The notes beneath the pieces are model-generated. The model made no database searches and was not told the origin of the DNA. It saw only the letters and a list, made by a program, of their open reading frames with translations. Below are positions 1 to 5,995 of a DNA stretch of 10,706 bases, in pieces; positions within the stretch are counted from its first letter, which is position 1; the number at the start of each line of letters is the position of its first letter. The DNA is from Akkermansiaceae bacterium (lineage in GTDB: Bacteria > Verrucomicrobiota > Verrucomicrobiia > Verrucomicrobiales > Akkermansiaceae). The position numbers were made by a program, and so were the translations under genes. The stretch covers positions 1 through 10,706 of the forward strand of contig JAHDGN010000082.1 of NCBI GenBank assembly GCA_020627645.1, in the 5' to 3' direction.

Positions 1-280
1 GGGAGTTTTTTTATTTCAGAAGGGTGGGAAGCTCCGGGCTAAGGTTGTTTACAGTGAGCCGTTTGTTGTGAATCTCCGAGAATCTGGCATTTCTAGAAGT
101 TTTGCGAGTTCTTTCGATCCTTTTTCTTTCTGCCATCGAGTCGAGATCGTTGGAGGATCTCAATATCGAGTATCAGATACTGGAAATTGGGCGGAAAAAT
201 CTATTGGCTTAATTTATCAGGTAGAAGGGTGTGACCGATGCGATTTTCAGATTGTTGTGACAAATGGTGATTCACGTTAA
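1..280 (+). CDS. C-terminal part of an unrecognised protein (5' end outside window)
   Basis: The frame beginning at base 2 is open from the window edge to the TAA at 278-280, giving about 92 residues. A GTG at 68 could start a 70-residue protein, but the frame upstream of it is also open and reads as ordinary protein, so this is most likely the tail of a longer gene. The fragment alternates hydrophobic and polar residues as in beta strands (for example VVYSEPFVVNL near its start) and holds three cysteines, two of them in a C-D-R-C pair near the end. I see no membrane segment or known motif. It ends tail to tail with the membrane-protein gene on the other strand, and the two stop codons overlap. 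The function is unknown. I am fairly sure it is coding, but not of anything about its role. Confidence 0.5.
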   Translation, partial: GVFLFQKGGKLRAKVVYSEPFVVNLRESGISRSFASSFDPFSFCHRVEIVGGSQYRVSDTGNWAEKSIGLIYQVEGCDRCDFQIVVTNGDSR

Positions 281-1539
281 AACTCAGGCGTCATTGAATT
301 TTGGGTCCTTGGCATTGCTTCACGAGATGTTGCAGAGCTTCCGTTCTCGAGTTCTTTTGGGTCGCCTTCGATCGGGGGAGAAGGAACTCTTATTCCCGGG
401 GTATATTGGTCAGAAAATTCCTGTAGGTTAAGGTGGGATGGAAAGTCTTGGTAGATGGAGTTGCGTTGCGATTGCCGTCGTAAAAAGGGGGCTGCTTTCT
501 CATACCATTGGACCACCTCATCTTCAAGATGTTGGCGAAACCAATCTGGCCAAACTATATCTTGTGCAAGGATCAGTAGAGCATCTGGGGCAGTAAAGAG
601 GTGAGTGGGTTTCTCAGAAAGTGCGTGATGGGGAGGGAAGGATGAGGCTGATTTGGTCGACAGAAATACTGAGGCTTCATGGTATGCTCCTTTTGTTAGA
701 AGTTCTTTGAGATCATGCTTATTTCTGAGCTGTTCTTGAGGACGTAATGAAAAGGCGCAGAGAGTTGTCAATATTGTAGCTGCGAGAATCCATGATGTTA
801 GGTGGATTTGACTTTGGTGGTTTATGTTCGCTGCTGTGTGAACTTTTGTTCGGCGAAAGAAAGGGCCATGGTTGAAAGCGAGCGACAGGAGAAAAACTCC
901 GAATAAGACGATCGAAATTGTTGAGACTAGTTGGGAGGCGAAAGTGAGAAAACGCTCTGGTGCAGTTTGATAGTTTCCAGCCATTAGACTGACGACATCA
1001 AAACTTTTTGCCAGAGTGGCAATGAACATCTCGAGTGTTGTTGGAATGAGAACCAACTGCAGCGAGGTCAGGATTGAAGTTTTGAAGAGCGATTGAAGAG
1101 TGCGGACCATTAGTGTGACCCTCCAAATGGATACAATGATCAGCAGTAGGAAATTGAATTGAGCCGCTGGTAGTGGAGTCGTCAGATGTTCGATTGGGAT
1201 GGCGTAAAGAAGTGCTAGGGGAGCTGTCATCAAAAAACAGCGAAGAAAAGCTAGGTAGTTATGAAAGGGGCTATTTGGTGTGGGGAGACGTATGAGAGTC
1301 TTTAGGTAGAGGAAGATGACTAAAGAATTGAAGAATGCCATGAAGAATGGGCCGAGGATCCATTTTGGCTCTTTGAGAAGAAGGTGATGGTCGTAGTTGC
1401 GGGCGAGGCCTGATGAGATGATGAATAGAAGGGAAAGGAGGAGGATGTGTTTGGTTGAGGCAATGGCTCGGATTGCGTCGGAACGGCCAAGAAGAAAATT
1501 GAATATGGTGATCGGGGTAACCTTCTTCCTGGAATTCAT
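277..1539 (-). CDS. Multi-pass membrane protein with C-terminal soluble region, unknown function
   Basis: The gene encodes 420 residues from an ATG preceded by AGGA, a plausible ribosome binding site. About six or seven hydrophobic segments can be seen, near residues 31-47, 60-80, 97-115, 127-147, 155-176, 200-222 and 248-264. A hydrophilic tail of about 155 residues follows. The tail contains a Trp-rich, acidic stretch around 326-350 (IVWPDWF, EVVQWYEKA) and a Pro/Ser-rich low-complexity end. The arrangement of a polytopic N-terminal half and a soluble C-terminal half resembles many uncharacterised inner-membrane proteins of this phylum. I recognise no catalytic motif and assign no function. 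Its 3' end overlaps the stop codon of the convergent gene by four bases. The 143 bases upstream, before the end of the DUF4105 gene, hold no convincing terminator, so co-transcription with DUF4105 is possible but unproven. Confidence 0.75.
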   Translation of the reverse strand: MNSRKKVTPITIFNFLLGRSDAIRAIASTKHILLLSLLFIISSGLARNYDHHLLLKEPKWILGPFFMAFFNSLVIFLYLKTLIRLPTPNSPFHNYLAFLRCFLMTAPLALLYAIPIEHLTTPLPAAQFNFLLLIIVSIWRVTLMVRTLQSLFKTSILTSLQLVLIPTTLEMFIATLAKSFDVVSLMAGNYQTAPERFLTFASQLVSTISIVLFGVFLLSLAFNHGPFFRRTKVHTAANINHQSQIHLTSWILAATILTTLCAFSLRPQEQLRNKHDLKELLTKGAYHEASVFLSTKSASSFPPHHALSEKPTHLFTAPDALLILAQDIVWPDWFRQHLEDEVVQWYEKAAPFLRRQSQRNSIYQDFPSHLNLQEFSDQYTPGIRVPSPPIEGDPKELENGSSATSREAMPRTQNSMTPEF

Positions 1540-1682
1540 TGATCCTAGGAGCTTAGCTCAGATTTGAATCATTGAGGAAGGATTTTTGAAACTAGAAATG
1601 GCATAATGATTCTAGAGTCATCTTTGGTGAGGAGGAGTTGTTTTTATCGAGGTTGTCGAAAATCGGGGGGGCGAGGTCGGTG

Positions 1683-2606
1683 TCAATGTTGGTGGGGGGA
1701 TGCGGTGAGGAAGTTCTGAAAGTTGAGAGTGTGGTGGGGTGGATGCTGGAGGAGGTTTCGTTTGTGGAGAACGTAGGGCAGGCGGGCGGTGAAGATGGAT
1801 TCGAGTCGGAGTCCGAGAGGTTTTTGTTTTTTGGCTTTCAGGAGAATGTCCGCTTCTTTGATGAGGGCGGTAGTACAGTTGTGGGTGAGAGATCGATAGA
1901 AGGTTGGTTGCTTGGCGATTTGGTTGGTGCTTTCAAGGAGTTGCTTGAGGAGGTTGTGTTGGTGTTCGGGGGTGAGATTAAGTGGGAAACGGTAAATTTC
2001 TGAGTTCCGATGTTGGGTTCGCAGTTGGAAGAGATCGTTTTCAGATCCAAGGACGTGTATGAGTTCGAATTGATTGAGGGCGCCAGGAATGATGCCGTAT
2101 TTTTCTCCGATTTCGCGTCGGGTTTCGATGGAAAGACAAAGGTGCTTTTGTGGACCAAAATGAAAGGTCAGCATGGCATGTGCAAAGCGGGTCGAACCGG
2201 GGAGGGGTTCGATGAGGAGGTCGATTTGAGACAGTTGGTCGAGGGGGAATGTGCGAGTTTCCCAATTTGGTTTTGGAGATTTGGTGGACCAATCGAAGTT
2301 TCGGAAGTTTTTGACGGTGAGGGTTTGCTTGGATGTTTTGGAGGTCGCGAGTTGTTGGGTTTCGATCTCCCAGTTTTTTTGATGGGAGGGGGTGCGGGTG
2401 TTTCGCCAGAGAATGAGAATTAGGAAAAGAATGGGTGGTGTAAGGAGAAGCTTGGGGAAGCGAGGAATGATGGAGACAAAGGGAATAAGTGGGAGGAGTG
2501 AGAGCCAGAGGGGGATTTGTAGAATTCCAGAGATTCCAAGGGTGGTGAGGAGAAGGATCAAGGCGGAGAGGGTGGTGAGGACAATGAGGCGGGGGGACGT
2601 TTTCAT
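1683..2606 (-). CDS. DUF4105 (Lnb N-terminal domain-like) membrane-anchored protein
   Basis: From the ATG at 2606 the product is 307 residues. A TTG at 2642 in the same frame would add 12 residues, but it would overlap the divergent gene's start. Three hydrophobic segments sit at about 6-28, 31-48 and 52-68, followed by a soluble domain of about 240 residues. That domain carries the DUF4105 signature. H143 lies in a F-A-H-A-M-L-T-F block, then comes S-I-E-T-R-R-E-I-G-E at about 159-168, an E-L-I-H-V segment, an R-T-x-x-R stretch, and finally N-C-T-T at 243-246. The conserved His and Cys (H143, C244) are candidates for a thiol active site. In Bacteroides, Lnb, whose N-terminal periplasmic domain is DUF4105, N-acylates lipoproteins. 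Whether this shorter relative does the same is unknown. It is transcribed away from the MtfA-like peptidase with only about 35 bases between the starts, so the two promoters must overlap the neighbouring coding regions. Confidence 0.85.
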   Translation of the reverse strand: MKTSPRLIVLTTLSALILLLTTLGISGILQIPLWLSLLPLIPFVSIIPRFPKLLLTPPILFLILILWRNTRTPSHQKNWEIETQQLATSKTSKQTLTVKNFRNFDWSTKSPKPNWETRTFPLDQLSQIDLLIEPLPGSTRFAHAMLTFHFGPQKHLCLSIETRREIGEKYGIIPGALNQFELIHVLGSENDLFQLRTQHRNSEIYRFPLNLTPEHQHNLLKQLLESTNQIAKQPTFYRSLTHNCTTALIKEADILLKAKKQKPLGLRLESIFTARLPYVLHKRNLLQHPPHHTLNFQNFLTASPHQH

Positions 2607-2641
2607 GACGGTGATTGGAGCGTATTTTGGGTGAGGAATCA

Positions 2642-3493
2642 ATGGAGGTGTGGTTTGTGATATTGGGAGGATCGGTTAGGGTCTTGGCGATGACATGGTT
2701 TTATTGGATTGTTTGGTTGGTTGCGATGATTGCGATTGGAGTGTGGGCGTTTGGCAGTGCGAAGAGAAGGATGGCGAGAGCATTGGCGAAAGCTGGGCCA
2801 TTGAGCGAGGAGGATCGGGGGTATCTAAGGGATCATTTTGATTTGTTTGGAATGTTACCGGATCAAATTCGGGCTCATTTGGAGCGGTTGACGCAGGTGT
2901 TGATTGAGGAGAAAAATTTTGAGGCTTGTGGTGATTTGGGAGAAGTGACGCGAGAGATGAAGGTGGTGATTATGGCTCAGGCGGCGCTTTTGTTGGTGGG
3001 GAGAGATCATCGATTTTACCGCAAACTTAGGTCGGTTTTGATTTATCCAGATGCATTTCAGGGGGGGCGTGATGAGGATGATGAGACGGTGAGATTAGGC
3101 GAGAGTTGGGAGTCAGGGACGGTGATTTTATCGTGGCGGAGTGTCCAGCGGGGTGGTGAGGATGAGAGGGATGGGTTGAATGTGGTGCTCCATGAATTTG
3201 CTCATCAATTGGATCAAGAAAATGGGGTGGCAGATGGTTTGCCGGTATTGGAGCAGGGAAATCGGGTTGGTAAATGGGCGATGGAATTTTCGGAGGCGTA
3301 TGAAGATTTCTGTGAGGATTTGGAAAGGGGAAAGAAGACGGTGTTGGATCCTTATGGGGGGACCAATCCGGCGGAGTTTTTTGCAGTGGCGACTGAGACG
3401 TTTTTTGAGAAGCCAAAGCAGTTAAAGAGGGAGTATGAGGAGCTGTATGGAGAGTTGGTGAGGTTTTATGGATTGGACCCGGTGGGGTTTTAG
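2642..3493 (+). CDS. MtfA-family (M90) zinc-dependent peptidase, membrane-anchored
   Basis: The ATG at 2642 is chosen because GTGAGG lies six bases upstream; the product is 283 residues. A TTG at 2615 and a second ATG at 2690 are alternatives, and the latter would start directly at the membrane helix. The N-terminus has one hydrophobic helix (about 18-38), then a basic K-R-R stretch. The soluble part matches MtfA/DUF980. It has F-x-x-x-L-P-D-Q-I-R-A-H-L, then I-x-A-Q-A-A-L-L-L, then a Y-P-D-A-F strand, followed by the zinc motif H184-E185-F-A-H188. Downstream is N-P-A-E-F-F-A-V-A-T-E (E245), the expected third zinc ligand region. E. coli MtfA is about 265 residues, binds the repressor Mlc and has aminopeptidase activity. 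There is no sign here of an Mlc-type partner, so the substrate is unknown. All metal ligands are present, so it should be active. Confidence 0.9.
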   Translation: MEVWFVILGGSVRVLAMTWFYWIVWLVAMIAIGVWAFGSAKRRMARALAKAGPLSEEDRGYLRDHFDLFGMLPDQIRAHLERLTQVLIEEKNFEACGDLGEVTREMKVVIMAQAALLLVGRDHRFYRKLRSVLIYPDAFQGGRDEDDETVRLGESWESGTVILSWRSVQRGGEDERDGLNVVLHEFAHQLDQENGVADGLPVLEQGNRVGKWAMEFSEAYEDFCEDLERGKKTVLDPYGGTNPAEFFAVATETFFEKPKQLKREYEELYGELVRFYGLDPVGF

Positions 3494-3516
3494 ATTTTGT
3501 TTTTATTGGCTGGCTC

Positions 3517-3533
3517 GGCGACTGGAAGTCGCC
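3517..3533. repeat. Perfect 7-bp inverted repeat between convergent genes
   Basis: GGCGACT at 3517-3523 and AGTCGCC at 3527-3533 are separated by GGA, forming a tight GC-rich hairpin. It lies in the 48-base gap between the stop codons of the MtfA-like gene (+) and the sulfatase gene (-). A T-rich stretch lies on its left (3494-3508) and CGTTTTA on its right, so it could act as a weak terminator in either direction, though neither T-run directly abuts the stem as in a classic terminator. From memory, similar hairpins ending in CGCCGCTACG occur as dispersed intergenic repeats in this group of bacteria. Only one copy is visible here. Confidence 0.5.
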
Positions 3534-3541
3534 GCTACGTT

Positions 3542-4978
3542 TTAGTTGGGGTTCTTGGGGCGCCAGGGTTGTTCGGTGCTACCTTTTTTGGGTTGGAGAA
3601 ATTGGGCATTCGTTTCTTGATACCAGGCGTGGAGCTGGGCGCGGAGTTTTTTGACTTTTTCGGGATGCTTTCGGGCCAGGTCGTTTCTTTCTCCGGGATC
3701 TTCTTTGAGGTTGTAGAGGTGGACTCGGCCGTCTTCGTAGCGTTCGATGAGTTTCCAGTCGCCTTGGCGGGTGGCTCCAGAGGGGAAGCCTCCTTGGTTC
3801 CCGTAGTGTGGGTAGTGCCAAAAGAGCGGTGGGCGTTCGACGGGTTCACCTTTAAGAAGGGGAAGGAGGTTCATGCCATCGATTTGAGCGGGCATGGTGG
3901 CGTTGGAAGCGGTGATGAAGGTGGGAAAGAAGTCGATGCCCATGACTGGGGTGTGGTTCACGGATCCGGGTTTGGTTACCCCAGGCCATTTGATGAGGAA
4001 TGGTTCGCGAATCCCTCCTTCGTACATCCAGCCTTTGCCTCCGCGCAGCGGGAGGTTGGAGGTGGGGTGTCCTTCGGAGGTTGAGAGGCCGCCATTGTCG
4101 GAGGTGAAGCAAATGACTACTTCGTCTGAGAGCCCGAGGGATTCAATTTTGTCGATGACTTTGCCGACAGCGGCATCCATCGCCTCGACCATGGCTGCGT
4201 AAATGGCGTGATTTTGTAGAATGCGAACTCGTCGTTTTTTGTTGCCGATGGTTTGTTCTTCTTCTGCGAATTCTTCTCCAGTGATTTTTTCAGCTTTCTT
4301 TTTGTATTTCTCGACGAGGTCTGGTCGGCCGATGAGAGGGGTGTGGACTGAGTAGAACGAGAGCATGGCGAAGAAGGGGGTGTTTTTATTGGCTTCGATA
4401 AATTTGCAAGTTTCGGTGGCGAGCCGGTCTGGGAGGTGCTCGCCTTCGGGCCCGTCAGTGAGTCGTGGATTGCCGTAGGGGGAGAAATACTTGTTGCCTC
4501 CATAGGGGCCTCCTTTCTTGAACCCTCCGGCATTGACGTCGTAACCCTGTTTGGTGGGCCAAAATTCGGCGGTTGGTCCGAGGTGCCATTTCCCGGCAAA
4601 GAAGGTGCGGTAGCCTTTTTCTTTGAGGGCTTCGGCAATGGTGACTTCGTCGTGATCAAGTTGGCTGTGCAGTTCAGCTGGAGCAAATTTCCCCGCACGT
4701 CTCCCTGAGAAGAAGTCGGTGCATTTTTTACGGGTGGGGTAGCGACCGGTTTGGATCGCGAACCGAGATGGGGAGCAAACGGGGTTGGCAGCATAGCCGT
4801 TTGTGAACTTCATGCCGGAAGCGGCTAGTTTATCGATGTGAGGGGTGTCGTAAAAGCAGTTCGGGTTGTTGGCGCCGATATCCATGTATCCGAGGTCGTC
4901 GACGAGGAAAATGAGGTATGATTTCCCTTGGAGAAGGCAGCTGGACAATAGCGTGATTAGGAGAAGAGCGAGCTTCAT
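3542..4978 (-). CDS. Exported type I (S1 family) sulfatase
   Basis: This 478-residue protein starts at an ATG preceded by CAGG. It begins with a short Lys and a hydrophobic run, then L-S-S-C at 11-14, which fits either a lipoprotein signal or an ordinary signal peptide cut near residue 18. The alkaline-phosphatase-fold sulfatase hallmarks are all present. Metal-binding D27-D28 sit in F-L-V-D-D-L-G. The C68-S-P-S-R72 motif holds the Cys that is matured to formylglycine. Further hallmarks are G-K130-W-H-L-G, H212 in V-H-T-P, D294-N295-G-G, and K315 in R-G-G-K-G. It should hydrolyse sulfate esters outside the cytoplasm after activation by a formylglycine-generating enzyme or anSME, neither of which is in this window. 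The exact substrate cannot be read from the sequence; a sulfated polysaccharide is likely in this group. It lies 27 bases after the esterase gene on the same strand, suggesting one transcript. Confidence 0.93.
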   Translation of the reverse strand: MKLALLLITLLSSCLLQGKSYLIFLVDDLGYMDIGANNPNCFYDTPHIDKLAASGMKFTNGYAANPVCSPSRFAIQTGRYPTRKKCTDFFSGRRAGKFAPAELHSQLDHDEVTIAEALKEKGYRTFFAGKWHLGPTAEFWPTKQGYDVNAGGFKKGGPYGGNKYFSPYGNPRLTDGPEGEHLPDRLATETCKFIEANKNTPFFAMLSFYSVHTPLIGRPDLVEKYKKKAEKITGEEFAEEEQTIGNKKRRVRILQNHAIYAAMVEAMDAAVGKVIDKIESLGLSDEVVICFTSDNGGLSTSEGHPTSNLPLRGGKGWMYEGGIREPFLIKWPGVTKPGSVNHTPVMGIDFFPTFITASNATMPAQIDGMNLLPLLKGEPVERPPLFWHYPHYGNQGGFPSGATRQGDWKLIERYEDGRVHLYNLKEDPGERNDLARKHPEKVKKLRAQLHAWYQETNAQFLQPKKGSTEQPWRPKNPN

Positions 4979-5005
4979 GGCCTGAATACTGTTAGGGATG
5001 ATGAG

Positions 5006-5871
5006 TTATTTCAAAAGCTGCATCTCCTTCATCCATTCGGACGCTTGAGTGGTCCATTGTGAGGCACGGTAGGGGATTTTTTTCATGCCAAAACCATGTC
5101 CTCCTTTGGCAAAGATATGGAGTTCCGCATTTCTTTTGTTTCTGAGCATTGCCAAGTAAAAGAGAGCAGAGCTTTCAACATAGGCGGTGTCGTCGTGGGC
5201 GACGACGATGAAAGTGGGGGCGTGTTTGGGGTAATATTGATTTCGGGTGCGAGTTGGTTGGTTTTTTGGGGAGCTTTGAGGTAAGCGGGGTAGACGAGGA
5301 TGCCGAAGTTTGGAATGGGAGAATATTGGTCTATTGACTCTTTGGGAAAGGTGGTGGTGCCGTCGGAGGTGAGAGTCGATGCGGTTAGGTGGCCTCCTGC
5401 TGAGAATCCGAGCATGCCGATCGATTTGGGATCGATGTTCCATTCTTTCGCTTTAGAGCGGACGAGGCTGATCGCGCGTTGGGCGTCTTGGAGTGGGGCA
5501 TGGTGTTTGGGGAGGTTTTGGCGTCGAGGTACTCGATATTTGAGGAGGATGGCGGTGACTCCAATCTGATTGAGCCATTGACAGACTTCGGTGCCTTCGT
5601 GTTGCCATGCTAGAAGGTTGTAGCCGCCGCCTGGCGCGACGACGACGGCGGTATTCGGAGCTTTTCTTTGTGGGGCAGGATAGAGAGTGATGGTTGGGTT
5701 TGAGACGTTGATGGTGTAGACTTGTTTGTCTTTTCCTCGGGTTTCGGATTTTTCGGGGGCGATTTCTTGTTGGTCTTCACCGGGAGCAGTGCCAGACCAG
5801 AGGGGGATGGGTTTGAGTTCGCTGGAGGTGGCAATTTGAGTGAGAGAGAGCAAGAGGGTGAGTCTTTTCAT
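5006..5871 (-). pseudogene. Exported alpha/beta-hydrolase (acetyl esterase/acetylxylan esterase-like), one-base frameshift
   Basis: The gene starts at the ATG at 5871 with a signal peptide (about residues 1-17). It contains the oxyanion-hole P-G-G-G-Y at 80-84, the nucleophile elbow G-F-S157-A-G-G-H and an I-L-V-Y-P-A-Y strand. At about residue 219 (N-T-P-P) the frame drifts into low-complexity Ser/Thr/Pro and would stop at 5083. The other frame resumes at once with T-F-I-V-V-A-H-D-D (acid D228) and later K-G-G-H259-G-F-G (catalytic His), ending at 5006. Adding one C to the C5 run (plus-strand 5216-5220) rejoins them into a normal 288-residue esterase of the COG0657/acetylxylan type. As written, the product loses the catalytic Asp and His and should be inactive. 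The product would remove acetyl groups from polysaccharides, fitting the sulfatase downstream. The break could be a real mutation, a phase-variable run or a sequencing error. Confidence 0.85.
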
Positions 5872-5995
5872 GATTTGAGAAGGTAGTTGATGGATTTCTC
5901 AAGGCGATCTCTTTTGGGGTTTCCGGGGGTGTCCTTGAAATATCTTGCGGGGGAATTTGGTAGAAATGAATGAAGCACCTATTGAGTTTTTGATT
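5872..5995. promoter_or_regulatory. Divergent intergenic region between esterase and papain-like peptidase genes
   Basis: These 124 bases separate two outward-facing starts and must carry both promoters. A TTGAAA at 5935-5940 could be a -35 box for the peptidase gene, but no convincing -10 box sits at the right distance. The + strand is G-rich (a GGGGG run near 5949). I see no operator-like palindrome. The call rests on gene orientation only. Confidence 0.35.

Noticed and set aside
1606..1621. Near-palindrome ATGATTCTAGAGTCAT between the DUF4105 and membrane-protein genes
   Set aside because: It has a mismatch, no loop and no T-run, so it is not a terminator. A single short palindrome is not enough to call an operator.
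1638..2423. Two + strand open frames (1638-2003 and 2010-2423) opposite the DUF4105 gene
   Set aside because: They lie antisense to a clear DUF4105 domain. Their Gly/Glu/Val-rich products reflect the G-rich strand, and they show no motif.
2615..2642. TTG starts that would make the DUF4105 and MtfA-like genes overlap at their 5' ends
   Set aside because: Both genes have ATG starts that fit the protein families better, and the MtfA-like ATG has a ribosome-binding-site-like GTGAGG.
3497..4084. A + strand open frame of 195 codons opposite the sulfatase gene
   Set aside because: It is antisense to conserved sulfatase coding sequence, its composition follows strand skew, and no domain is visible.
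4117..4794. A - strand open frame of 225 codons inside the sulfatase gene in another frame
   Set aside because: The Ser/Thr/Pro/Lys-rich product is a typical frame-shifted shadow, and the sulfatase frame contains all family motifs.
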